NCBI GenBank assembly: GCA_002104905.1
Contig: MCFE01000451.1
Span: forward strand, 1 to 64,000
Reading direction: 5' to 3'
Origin: Basidiobolus meristosporus CBS 931.73
Lineage: Eukaryota; Basidiobolomycota; Basidiobolomycetes; Basidiobolales; Basidiobolaceae
Length of the DNA: 64,000 nt
How positions within the stretch are numbered: position 1 is the first letter of the stretch; every line of letters starts with the position of its first letter. Under the pieces are notes generated by a model. The model ran no database searches, had not been told where the DNA came from, and saw nothing but the letters and a program-made list of their open reading frames with translations. A program made the translations under genes and the position numbers. Below, in pieces: positions 30,891-41,907 of the stretch.

Positions 30891-33205
30891 TGACCCTATA
30901 CTCCTCTTTTGAAGGGCTCTCTTCAAGCTTTTGGCTTTGGCTTGTTGGGGTGTGTCTGGTGGAATAGCGCAACTAGATCTTGGCAGTTTGTAAGGTTTGC
31001 TGCTGGTTCTCAAGTTTGATCATTTAGGCTGTAACCCACCCAATCTACCAGATAGTGAAGTTGGGATCTGATGTACTTTGAATCCAACACTTGCTGAGCT
31101 TCAAACTCTTGGTGTTTGTCCACTTGGATGGCTGGGGGATTTGCTGGGTACTGTTTGGGTAGAGTACTTTCATGGAATGGTTCTAGGAGGGATATATGGA
31201 ATGTATCATGAATTTTCATACTTGGTGGCAACTGTAGTTGGTACACAAGTGAACTAGGTTTCTTCTTGATCTTGAATGGACCTAGCTTCTTGTAGTCTAA
31301 TTTTTCACAAGGGCGGCTGGTAGCAATGTTTCTGCTCAAGAGCCATACCAAATCTCCTTCATTAAGCTTGGGGCTACGCTGCCATTTGTTGTCTGAAACT
31401 TCTTGTACCCCTCATGGGCTAAGGATAGTTCTTGATTGAATGTTTCTTGGATATCTAGAATTGTTGATGCATGTTCAGCTGCTGGGGGGCTCATAGGGTT
31501 GGTTGGGATCTGAATATCAAACTGTGGATGAAAACCACAATATGCATAGAATGGAACAAGACTTGTTGCAATATGACATGAGTTGTTTTAGGCAAGTTCT
31601 GCAAGTGGTAGCAGTTTGGTCCAGCTGACTTGCTGATAGTTGATATAGCACTGGAGGTGTTGTTCATGGATCTGGTTAATTCTCTCTGTCTGGCCATCTG
31701 ACTGTGGAAGAAAAGCAGTTGAGAGCTTGACTTGCACACCAAGATATTGCATGAAGTGTTTCCAGAACTTTGATATGAACTGGGGTCCTCTCTCTGATAC
31801 AATGACACTGGGGATACCATGGAGCCAAAAAACGCTCTTGATTACTAAGTGGGCTATCTCCTTAGCATCTATGTTCTTTGAGCAGGGAATGAAGTGAGCC
31901 ATCTTGGTGAGCCAATCTACCACTACTAGGATTGAATTGAATTGGTTGGATTCTGGGAGGTCAGTGATGAAGTTCCTTGAAATTGACTTCCATTGCTGGT
32001 CAGGGACTGGCAAGGGTTGGAGAAGTCCATATGACTGGTGTCTAGCAGATTTTACACATATACATATAGCGCAGGATTGGAGGTACTCCTTGATGAGAGA
32101 TATCATCTTGGGCCACCAGAAGTCTCTCTTGATTGCATTCATGGTTTTGGCAGTACCAAAATTTCCTGCAGCCTTAGGATCATGGTGAGAATGGATGATA
32201 TCCAACTGGGTATCAAGGTCTGGAACATACAGTTGGTGCTTGTGGTAGATGATGTCATTGACTGGATGTAGGTACTGGAGGTTTGGGAACTTGGGTGGTG
32301 GATCAGTGGAGGATTTGAGATATTTCTCAATTGTAGTGGCTATGGAACAGGTGGCTTGGCTGGCCTTGGCTTTCACAAGCAGTCAGGGAGCAATAATACT
32401 GGAGGACTGGGTTGCAAGGAGCTCAAAGTGTCTTTTGCCAAGTACTGGGTTTTTCATTTGTCAACAGGCATCATCCCCTTCTTCAAGGGAATACTCCACC
32501 TTTCTGGACAGGTCAGGGCAAGCAAGCAGGGGAACATACAGGAAGGATTGCTTGATGGAATTAAAGGACTTGGCCTGTACCTCATTCCAGGCAAAGGGCA
32601 GATTCATCTGTGCAAGCTTTGTCAAGGGAGTGACTATCTTGGAGTAGTTGGCAATAAATTTATGATAGAAGTTGGCAAATCCAAGGAAGGATGGCACTTC
32701 TTTTACAGAACAGGGAGTTTTCCACAACTGGATGGCTTTTACTTTCTTGGGGTCCATTCTTGTTCCATTTGAGCTGATAAGATAACCTAAGAACTCAACT
32801 TCTCTCTGGTCAAACTCACATTTCTCCAGTTTGGCATAGAGGCCAGCAGTGTTAAGTTTGTTCAAGACTTTGTTGACATGGGAGTTATGTTCTTGTTGTG
32901 TCTTAGTGTAGATTAAGATGTCATCAAGGTAGATAACCACAAATTGGTCAAGGTATTCACAGAATATGTGATTCATCAGGTGTTGAGACCAAATGGCATA
33001 ACTTTATACTCAAAATGACCATATCTTGTTCTGAATGCAGTTTTCCATTCATCACCAGGCTTGATCCTGACAAGATTATATGCTCCTCTGAGGTCAATCT
33101 TAGTAAATACTTTGGCAGCAGAGAGTTGATCTAACAGGGTGTGGATCAGGGGCAAAGGGTACCAGTTTTTGATTGTGATCTTATTCAGTGCACAGTAGTC
33201 TACAC
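30891..33205 (-). pseudogene. Chromodomain gypsy element D: RT (RNase H deleted), integrase, chromodomain
   Basis: Reading leftward from 33205: RT blocks [19 protein letters not shown] and [11 protein letters not shown], then YLDDILIYTK with an intact YLDD motif. A small deletion after MPFGL causes a frameshift. RT then joins in frame to the region after RNase H (LACPDLS|RKVEYS near 32505), so RNase H is missing. The integrase has the HHCC zinc region, with WKSISRNFITDLP where the first catalytic Asp is Asn, and VSERGPQF where the second is Glu. The GPY-like LGPFKIKK module is followed by a chromodomain (EFEAQQVLDSKYIRSQLHYLVDWVGYS), which ends at a TGA (31010-31012) replacing its conserved Trp. 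Chromodomains direct such elements to heterochromatin. The 5' half of the element is absent. Confidence 0.9.
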
Positions 33206-33222
33206 CCCTATGAAAAATTATT
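33206..33222 (+). repeat. Left terminal inverted repeat of transposon copy 1
   Basis: CCCTATGAAAAATTATT; related ends occur at 28653, 44222 and 47584. Subterminal sequence with GATCCTGTCAAA is shared by the ends at 44222 and 47584. Confidence 0.75.
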
Positions 33223-33516
33223 GAGATGATCCTGTCAAAAGGCCATCACAAAGTTAATTTCCTGTGACTAAGAGGTACTAATCTTGTCAGGGCACCATCC
33301 AGAGACCTTTGAAATAATTGCACCCCAGATTTTGCAAAAAACTTTGTCAAAATTTTTCATCACAACTATGTATAAGTGGCTTTTGATTGGTTCCCTGCCA
33401 ACTTGCTCACTTTCTGATCCCAGACACTCCATTGCATCCTATGTTTGTGAGAATTGATTTGCTATTGCCTCTTTTTCACACTCCTTACTTCCTGACTCAA
33501 CCATTTCTCTTACTTT

Positions 33517-34660
33517 TCATGCATACAAATTGTTATATTTCCATTGAAACTTCAATTGTACCTCATTTGCCAATTGTATTGACCTATACAAGTCTCTATA
33601 CCCTACACTAACATTAAGCCCAACCCTGCACTCAACAAGTAACTCCATTAAAATCCACCACTCAATAAATATTTTTGCTGTAACGCTCTGGTTCCATGAC
33701 TTTTGCAAGAACCCAACGGCTTTATGCCACTGTTCATTCACTGGTTCCCACACATCCTGGTCTTCAGCCTGCACTGCAAGGTCTAGCTTCTCATCTGCCA
33801 GTCTTTGCAATATGTTCTTGCAATATTCCAGTGCATTTTCTTGAGCATTGCTCTTGAAGAAGTGCTGCAACCTACTGGTGTGCCTATTAATGCTCCAAAA
33901 CTCCACTGAAGGCATTGTGATAGTCTTTAAAGCTCTTGACATTGTGGCCTTGTCTGTCAGTGGGATCTCCACTCTGTCAACAATGGAGGCTGTGGTAGAC
34001 AAATTGCCTTTTTCAGCAAACTCATCTACCTCACTGGAGTGTAGCTCAACTGGCTGCACTTCCAACCCTTGTGAAAACAGCTGTTTTCTTGTTAGTAATT
34101 CTTCTTGGCTATGATGGGATTCAGTCTGCTCCTGGCTTGCAGCATTAATTGGCAAGAACTGCAGTTTTTTTTTGCATGCCTCCTTGTTTCAGGCTTGGGT
34201 AGATATTTTTCACTTTACCTTTTCCTTTATCACTGCCAGGTCTTTCACTGCTACTTTGTCTGAGTGCTTCTTGTAAAGAACTACATTTTCTCCGGGAAAA
34301 ATTCTGCTCTGACGCATCTGTTTTGGCCTGCTTGTCCCTTGCTGGCACTCTTCTGGCAACCTGACGTTTCTTTTCAGCTTATTTGGAGCTCTCAACTGTA
34401 GTTGTAACAGGCTCCTGTAAAAGTGGCTGGTTTTTATCACCGCCAGGTCCTTCACTGCTACTTTGACTCAGTGCTTCTTGAGTGGCACTACTCTTTTTCC
34501 TTGATAAATGTTGTGCTGGTGCATCCATGTCTGCCTGCTTATCCTTAATTGGCACTCTTCCAGCTGCCTGACATCTCATTGACGCTTGTCTGGAGCTTTT
34601 GGCCCTGCTTGTAACAGGCACTTGAGGAAGCTGCTGGTTTTTAGCCATGACACCATTGTA
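33517..34660 (-). pseudogene. Transposon accessory gene, C-terminal part with duplicated module
   Basis: The minus strand encodes a Lys/Arg/Ser/Gln-rich region followed by a 212-codon frame. The first part contains two related modules of about 65 residues. One has RVPIKDKQADMDA...SRKKSSATQEALSQSSSEGPGGDK; the other has RVPARDKQAKTDA...SRRKCSSLQEALRQSSSERPGSDK. They are separated by a stop. The last part includes LSTTASIVDRVEIPLTDKAT and a Trp-rich end (FWSINRHTSRLQHFF...QEDVWEP-like). No known domain is recognised. A related fragment lies at 46623-47102. It is probably a DNA-binding or transposase-partner protein by analogy with second genes of CACTA-type elements; that is inference. Confidence 0.55.
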
Positions 34661-35595
34661 CTTCTACCTTTGATAGTTTCTGCTATTCTTAAGATACTTT
34701 CTTAGCATACCAATGCTAGCCCAAAATTTTTCTGCCCATTTGAATCCAGGATAATGCTCATGGAACAAGTCAAGTGCATTCTGCTTGGCCTTCAGTTCCT
34801 GATGGTCCCATGGTATGCCAGCGTTAAGGTGCTGGTGTGCAAGACTTCTGACAGCCTCTTGTATATTAGCCCACTCTTAGTTATTGCACTCAACGACTTC
34901 ACGGATCTTCAATGTCTTTTGATTTTTAGGCTTATATATAAAGCCACATTGTCTCCCTCCCATGCTGTGATAGATTTTTCTGTGGGCCTTATCTTTGGGC
35001 ACTGTTGTTGTGCTTCAAAGACTGTACAGTGTTCCTCTGCTGTTACATTCGGATATGGCTCAATTCTTGGCTGTGACATTGAGCTACTTGAGTTCCTTCT
35101 TTGCAGCAAAGATACTGCTTTCTCCACCTGGGATATTGATTGCTCTACTCATATTATCTGCTCACCCTGTTTCTGGACTACTTCCTGATTTCTCTGGGCC
35201 ATTGCATCTCTCTTATCAGCCACTGCACCTGATAGCTTCATTAATGCATTGGTATGTGCTGACAACATACTTGCTAATATGGGTGGTGGTGATGTTATCA
35301 TGGCCACTTGCTGATCTTCAACTGAGGGTTCTGCGTTTGCTACATTCTCATCTGCCTGGGCATAATGGTCAGCTTGTGGCTCTGCAGAGGTTCTCAATTG
35401 CCTACTTGACTGATAGCCTGAGGAGTCCGCATTATTACCTTCAATGGGCACACTGTCCAAAGGGCCTTTTTTGGATGTAGCCCTGCTTGTTGCACTGAAT
35501 GTCAAAGCAAGCTGTTGTCCAATCATTCTTCTGTTGCCATCAGTGGAGGGGTTTGGTTGAGAACCAGACAACTTTGCTTTATTTTTTAGCTGCAT
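34661..35595 (-). pseudogene. Transposon accessory gene, N-terminal part
   Basis: The frame starts at an ATG at 35595 (MQLKNKAKLSGSQPNPS) and runs 148 codons to a TGA at 35149. It then continues in the same frame through VEQSISQVEKAVSLLQRRNSSS to about 34909, and in another frame to a HEHYPGFKWAEKFWASIGML block near 34720. The homologous copy at 43743-44236 reads through the 35149 stop, so that stop is a mutation. The sequence is polar and coiled-coil-like, with no recognised domain. It shares a 220-nt divergent promoter with the transposase gene. Confidence 0.5.
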
Positions 35596-35817
35596 ATATA
35601 TAGAAGTGAGTCAAACCAAAGGGGAATTAGTGTTACATATACATGTGTATGTGGTGCCACAACTTTATTTATAATGCTTACTATGGCAGGTCATCTTTGA
35701 ATCTTACATTCATGTAGATGCAATGTCTCAGATACAAGACTGTCTTAAGTTCACATGAGTATTGACCAAAAAGTGATACAATAGTGTGACATTGTTGAAG
35801 GTCAAACTGTTTGCCCC
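35596..35817. promoter_or_regulatory. Divergent intergenic region of the transposon
   Basis: This 222-nt AT-rich gap separates the transposase start (35818) from the accessory-gene start (35595). It must carry both promoters. Related sequence recurs at about 42640-42880 and 43520-43740. Confidence 0.5.
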
Positions 35818-38052
35818 ATGGACAAGACAACTTTGACCCAACGCTGTAAGGGAAGAGGAAAAAGACCAGGTGGCAATTGTGGTAAGCCTCTCAGCTATGT
35901 AGCATGCAGACAGCATAGGAAGTATTACAAGGATCACGGCCAGTGTTTTGCCACCAAAGTCATATTTGACCGTTCATTGGTCACTACTGTACCAGCATTA
36001 TCTTGCTGGCCAGTTGATACTTTTATATTGGCACCTGGCCATCTTTGTCACCTTGTGCAAACTGAGTCAGGTGAGTTTGTGACGCCTTTAGGCTCACCTC
36101 AGCCTTCTGAATATGGTACTCAGAGTGATAGCTCTGACAAGGAAGGTTCACTGATGGATTGTGAGCCTATCTCCACTAACAACAGTACCACATATGAGCC
36201 CAGTCAAATCCCTATATGCAATGAGACAACACCCATTGAAACAAATGCCAAGGATACTTCATGGAGCCAAGTGAGCCCAGTAATCCATCTACTGGGGAAT
36301 GATATAATGTTGTGGCTAGAGAAGTGGCGCATTTCCACTAATATCAGTACGGGGGGCTTTGAGGATTTATTACTACTTCTTGCCAAAATCATGCTGGGAT
36401 GCAACTTACCATGTACATGGTACAAGTGGACAACATTCACATGGCTGGCAACATATGATCCAGAGACTATCCTGATTCCAGCATGTGTTAACAGTTGCAT
36501 GGTGTTCACATCCAAATATGCTACCATTGCAACATGTCCAAATTGTCAGGAATCCACCACCATTGAGGGAAAACATTGTTCACACTCTGGATATATTCCG
36601 GTCATACCCCATCTGAGGAAGTTGATGCAGTCCAACAAATATTGCAAAGCTATACAGTACTGCACTGAGTATTAATCAAGTGCCAACATATCCAATATAT
36701 TTGATGGCAAACATTACAAACAGCTAAGAAGCAAGGGCTACTTTAAAGGTATGTATGACCATGCCTTTGCTTTAGCACTTGATGGATTCTCATTAAACAA
36801 TTACTCTACCAGCAAATCCTGCTGGCCACTGATTCTCATCAATCTGAATTTGCCACCCATCTTACAGTATGAGAGCAATAATCTGATGGTAGTCTCACTG
36901 GTATCTGGGCCTAAATATCTGTCCAAGCTGGATTGCTACCTGTATCCATTGCTGGGTGAGTTATGTATGCTTCCCAGCAAGATAATGGTAAATGGCCATC
37001 ATGTAAAAGCACATATTATTATCTGCATTGGAGATACCCCAGCCATCAGTAAGATAGCAGGTTTTTCCAGGCACAATGGATGGTATTGCTGTCAAATATG
37101 TGAGATCCAAGGGATTTACTCCATAACTCACACACATTATTATTACCCAAACACCAGCACTAAGACTATCATCTTTCCACAGAGAGAATGTACAGAAGTA
37201 AGCATGCAATTTCAGCAAAGTTGGCAAGCTATCAGCCATTGGCTGGAATATGGAATCAATTGGAAACTGGAGATACTAAAGATAGAGGGTATTTGTTGGA
37301 GCAAAAGCTTTCCACTGGGAGCAATGCATTTACTATTCAGCAATACCCCTATACTGATGACCAAGTTGTACATGGGGCATTTCAAGCTAAATGAGCCCTT
37401 TGAGATACCAGAGAAATTTGAAAAAATTGGCAAGAGATTGCAGAGTATCCACTACCCTAAGTACTTCTCACAGGCTCCAATTAATATTCATGCACATATG
37501 CAACAATACAAATGCAAAGACTGGATGAACTGGATATGTATTTATTCAAGTGGTTTTCTGAAGCCATTCCTACTGAGAGTACATTGGAAGCATTGGGAGG
37601 CATATGTGAACATTGTAGGAATATTTATCCAGAAGTGGATCACCAATGCCAACTTGACGCATCTACAGCTGTTGTATGAGGAGTTTGTGATGGGACTTGG
37701 GTGGCTATACTACAAACATAAAGCTGAATGAGTAGATCTCTGCCACTAATGTATCCATTCTTGACTCCATCTTGCACGGTGTGTGGAGAATATTGGGCCT
37801 TGCTTCACCTTTTGGGAGTTTCCTATGCAGCGGATGCATGGGGAGATAGGTACACAAGTCAAGTTGCAGGTACTACCATATCCCAATCTCATCAAGAATA
37901 TTACCTTCAAGTCTGTCATGGATGTGATGAGTTGGCACATGGAGGACAGCCAGAAAGAGTTGGAAAATACTGAGGACAAATGTGCACATGGAGACACCTA
38001 TGCCTATGGTATTACAAAGCTAAGCAGCCCCAATATGTGGGTAATCAGTTAA
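35818..38052 (+). pseudogene. Tnp2-like transposase
   Basis: One reading frame of 745 codons is interrupted by four stops (36673, 37729, about 37747 and about 37759) but by no frameshift. The N-terminus is basic (RCKGRGKRPGGNCGKPL). Residues 170-260 contain the Tnp2 block with YDP, a Cys-rich CPNCQ and CMVFTSKYA. The catalytic core follows: ALALDGFSLN (first Asp), ICIGDTPAISKIAGFSRHNGWYCCQIC (second Asp and Cys motif) and GAMHLLFSN, where the family normally has a Glu before Asn, here Ser. The C-terminal block IGPCFTFWEFPMQRMHGEIG is typical of Tnp2/Plavaka transposases. Comparison with copy 2 shows the first stop was CAA. It would cut and paste the element at its inverted repeats; this copy cannot. 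Confidence 0.75.
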
Positions 38053-38953
38053 GTAATGCCAAGTAGGGTTGGATGCAACAAGCAACTAATTTTTATCAGG
38101 AAAACTCCACCAAGATATGCAGGATTTCTCATGGTCACAAGCCAACTTCTACACCATTCAATACGGAATTCATACAAACAAAAGCCAGAGCGCACCTATA
38201 AGGAGGACTAGAATCCAGCAGGGAGAAGGAATATAATGGCTAGATACTAAGAAGTTCTTTGCCAATATTCAGGAAGTATTCATGGCAGAAGTGGCAACAA
38301 CCAAGCATATGTTTGCCAGATGTATATGCTACCAGCAGTACAAGGTATAGGGCAGCTTTGCAAGTATCACACTAAAAAGCCATAAAGTTGAGGTGATAGA
38401 AGTATGTCAATTGCGGCAGGTGTGTGCATTTGTAGAGGTTAGTAAGCAGGAGGCCATAGATTTTTTGATTCAAGCTTAATGTGGAATACCCAAGGTAGTA
38501 GTGGGTAAGCAAATAAAGAAAGGCAATTCTACAGTGGAACATATGAATTGCACAAGGGGAGGTAGAAAAAGGAAATACCATTTAGTAAATTGGTACGGTA
38601 GCATTATACAGAACCAGCAGCAGGCCATCATACTGATGAAAAATGCCATCAGAGTCATGCTGTGAGGCCGTCAAAATACTATCAAGTTTCTTTCCATACA
38701 AGGCAATTGGAAGTCCTGGCCATCTGGATCCACTTAAAATAGTAATAGCAACAATACCATGCAAATATTGTCACAGCTCCAATCAAAAATTGTCAAGTTT
38801 TATCCCTTTATTTGGCTGTAAAGTTTGCAAAACACCGTCATGATCTTGTTATAAGATTATCAGGAGGGTCACTAACTCCAAGCTGCTGTTATTATAATGG
38901 TCTCTAAACAGGATCTTGGCGGATGATCCGGATTAGATCCAGCCGGGTGACCA
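38053..38953. other. 3' subterminal region of transposon copy 1
   Basis: About 900 nt between the transposase and the right terminal repeat. Homologous sequence appears inverted at about 28700-29400. Short frames here show no domain. Confidence 0.5.
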
Positions 38954-38970
38954 AATTATTTTTCATAGGG
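38954..38970 (-). repeat. Right terminal inverted repeat of transposon copy 1
   Basis: AATTATTTTTCATAGGG, the reverse complement of the left end at 16 of 17 positions. Confidence 0.75.
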
Positions 38971-40730
38971 TATCTAGATGGTGCAGCCCAAAAGATAAAG
39001 ATCTTCTGTGACCACAACAACCTTCAGTACTTTACCACCTCAAAAGTACTAAGCCAAAGACAAGCCCGAGGGTCCCTCTTCCTGTCCAGCTTTGACTTTG
39101 TCATCACCTATAGACCAGGTATAAAACAGGGAAAACCTGATGCTCTATCCAGAAAGGTGGAGTATTCCCTTGAAGAAGGGGATGATGCCTGTTGGCAAAT
39201 GAAAAAACCTGTACTCAACAAAATACACATTGAGCTCCTTGCAACCCAGTTGTCCAGTATTATTGCTCCCTCACTCCTTAGGAAAGTCAAGGCCAGCCAA
39301 GCCACCAGTTCCATAGCCGCAACAATCAAGAAATATCCCAAATCCTCCACTGACCCACCACCCAAGTTCCCAAACCTCCAGTACCTACATCCAGTCAATG
39401 ACATCATCTACCACAAGCACCAACTGTATGTTCCAGACCTTGATACCCAGTTGGATATCATCCATTCTCACCATGATCCTAAGGCTGCAGGAAATTTTGG
39501 TACTGCCAAAACCATGAATGCAATCAAGAGAGACTTCTGGTGGCCCAAGATGATATCTCTCATCAAGAAGTACCTCCAATCCTACGCTATATGTGTATGT
39601 GTAAAATCTGCTAGACACCAGCCATATGGACTTCTCCAACCCTTGCAAGTCCCTGACCAGCAATGGAAGTCAATTTCAAGGGACTTGATCACTGACCTCC
39701 CAGAATCCAACCAATTCAATTCAATCCTAGTAGTGGTAGATTGGCTCACCAAGATGGCTCACTTCATTCCCTGCTCAAAGAACATAGATGCTAAGGAGAT
39801 ACCCACTTAGTAATCAAGAGCATTTTTTGGCTCCATGGTATCCACAGTGACATTGTAACAGATAGAGGACCCCAGCTCATATCAAAGTTCTGGAAACACT
39901 TCATGCAATATCTTGGCAAGCAAGTCAAGCTCTCAACCACTTTTCATCCACAGTCAGATGGCCAGACAGAGAGAATTAACCAGATCCTTGAACAACACCT
40001 CCGGTGCTATATCAACTATCAGCAAGTCAGCTGGACCAAACTGCTACCACTTGCAGAACTTGCCTATAACAACTCATGTCATAGTGCAACAAGTCTTGTT
40101 CCATTCTATGCATATTGTGGTTTTCATCCACAATTTGATATTCAGATCCCAACCAACCCTATGAGCCCCCCAGCAGCTGAACATGCATCAACAATTCTAG
40201 ATATCCAAGAAACATTCAATAAAGAACTATCCTTAGCCCATGAGGGGTACAAGAAGTTTGCAGACAACAAATGGCACCGTAGCCCCAAGCTTAATGAAGG
40301 AGATTTGGTATGGCTCTTGAGCAGAAACATTGCTACCAGCCACCCTTGTGAAAAATTAGACTACAAGAAGCTAGGTCCATTCAAGATCAAGAAGAAACCT
40401 AGTTCACTTGTGTACCAACTACAGTTGCCACCAAGTATGAAAATTCATGATACATTCCATATATCCCTCCTAGAACCATTCCATGAAAGTACTCTACCCA
40501 AACAGTACCCAGCAAATCCCCCAGCCATCCAAGTGGACAAACACTAAGAGTTTGAAGTTCAGCAAGTGTTGGATTCAAAGTACATCAGATCCCAACTTCA
40601 CTATCTGGTAGATTGGGTGGGTTACAGCCTAAATGATCAAACTTGAGAACCTGCAGCAAACCTTACAAACTGCCAAGATCTAGTTGCGCTATTCCACCAG
40701 ACACACCCCAACAAGCCAAAGCCAAAAGCT
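38971..40730 (+). pseudogene. Chromodomain gypsy element E: RNase H end, integrase, chromodomain
   Basis: The copy starts inside RNase H (YLDGAAQKIKIFCDHNNLQYF) next to the transposon end and continues to RKVEYSLEEGDD and the integrase. The integrase keeps SRDLITDLP and VTDRGPQL, so both Asp that are lost in D survive here, and QTERINQ (Glu). A one-base deletion near 39804 (GAGATACCC against GAGATAGCCC in D) breaks it. Downstream are LGPFKIKKK, a TAA at 40545-40547 (CAA in D) and the chromodomain with the same TGA (40644-40646) as D. It is the mirror copy of D, and together they form a large inverted repeat. Confidence 0.88.
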
Positions 40731-40765
40731 TGAAGAGAGCCCCTCAAAAGAGGAGTATAGGGTCA

Positions 40766-41331
40766 TGATCACATGACATCCCTGGTCTCCAACTATATAG
40801 CTAAATCAAGCTAGTGAAGAAATCCCAGTTCCTTCTAGAAAGTTCTATTACATTCTAGCAACTTCTTGAAAGCTGCAAGTCAATGTTACATAATAGAACA
40901 TTATATGGAAGCTTACCATTACAATTTAAGTAGTCCCATGCCATATATGGTAGCAACATCCGACATGACCTAGTCACATGACCAGCCTACCCCTGATATA
41001 TTGCCATGTGATATTCCAGTTTGTTCTTTAGTATATTCTATCATGGCACACCTACTGTGCCTCACCCCAGAAACCCATCAGTATTAGCCAATATCCCCAT
41101 CAGTATTAGCCAATATCCCCATCAGTATTAGCCAATATCTCTTGGCATTCATATTGCCAAAAAGCATATATAGTCCTATCCCCCTTATGTATTCCTCAGT
41201 CTGATAAACACAGTTCTTGAATAAGCAGCCTTGCCTTGGAAATCTGCCTTACCTTGTTGATCCACACCCAAGTCCTTTCCTGGTCCTGCCTTGCCTAGCC
41301 CTACTCTCCTGCCTTGTGTCTATTCATAACA
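40766..41331 (+). repeat. 3' LTR of gypsy E
   Basis: 566 nt from TGATCACATGAC to TTCATAACA. It is 43 nt longer than the D LTR because of a 22-bp tandem repeat at 41075-41140. Confidence 0.85.
41075..41140 (+). repeat. Tandem repeat, 22 bp x 3, within the LTR
   Basis: Three copies of CCATCAGTATTAGCCAATAT plus two bases; the last differs at one base. The related LTRs at 30368 and 41908 have a single copy. Confidence 0.85.
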
Positions 41332-41489
41332 GAAGTGATCTTGGGATCATGGTAGGAGGGAGCCTGGATAGGCTGTTGAGCATTTTGGCTCTGGAGCTGA
41401 GAAACAGAGTTTATGAGGTCTGCAATGTCTTGTTGTAGCTGGGCAAAGGCAGCCATGAGACTTCCAAAGTTATACTCTGAGCTGGACAT
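41332..41489 (-). pseudogene. Gypsy F gag N-terminus
   Basis: The minus-strand start MSSSEYNFGSLMAAFAQLQQ runs 53 codons (…IQAPSYHDPKI) before being cut by the LTR of E. The helical start followed by a short Pro/Lys linker is typical of Ty3/gypsy gag. It belongs to the element whose LTR is at 41908-42430. Confidence 0.6.
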
Positions 41490-41907
41490 GTCATGGTAGT
41501 GGGAGGCAGAGAAGTCTCTTGGACATGTTCAGGAATACTGGATATTGCTAGCTAATTTTTGGGTTTTAAAGCCACTAGTTTATCAAGAATACAATTTTTG
41601 AGCCACAATCCCCAACTTTGAATAAGTTAGCGTCACTTCAGAAGGTACTGACTTTAACATCCTTTGATAGAGTATTGTACTAAAGGTTCCAATACTGTAA
41701 CAACTGTATACTACACCTGCAGGGTAATGAAGTGAGTGCAGCTTTGGCAATAATCTTACAATGATAAAGAATCTTTGCCTTTAGAGGACAAGACTAGGGA
41801 AAGATTCAGGGTGATACGTATGGTAGGTATTTCTTTACAAGTTCTTCTCAAGAACTTTGGATAGAAGGCAGAGATCCACAGGTAAGTTAGGAGCAGTCTG
41901 AAAAAAC
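41490..41907 (-). other. Leader of gypsy F
   Basis: A 418-nt untranslated leader between the LTR and gag start on the minus strand. Related sequence occurs inside the insertion at 25550-25920. No clear tRNA primer-binding site is seen next to the LTR. Confidence 0.5.

Larger units (their letters stand above)
33206..38970 (+). mobile_element. Tnp2-type (CACTA/Plavaka-related) DNA transposon, copy 1
   Basis: The 5,765-bp element is bounded by 17-nt inverted terminal repeats (33206-33222 and 38954-38970) that match at 16 positions and start CCCTATGAAAAAT. It encodes a transposase on the plus strand and a divergently transcribed accessory gene on the minus strand, with about 220 nt between them. 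Both genes are broken. The flanks are two different, oppositely oriented gypsy fragments with no target duplication, so its ends have been rearranged after insertion. At least four other fragments of the family occur in this window. Confidence 0.8.

Noticed and set aside
33206-38970. Idea that transposon copy 1 simply inserted into one gypsy element, with D and E as its two halves
   Set aside because: D and E are in opposite orientations, overlap in content (both have integrase, chromodomain and LTR), and the flanks show no target duplication.
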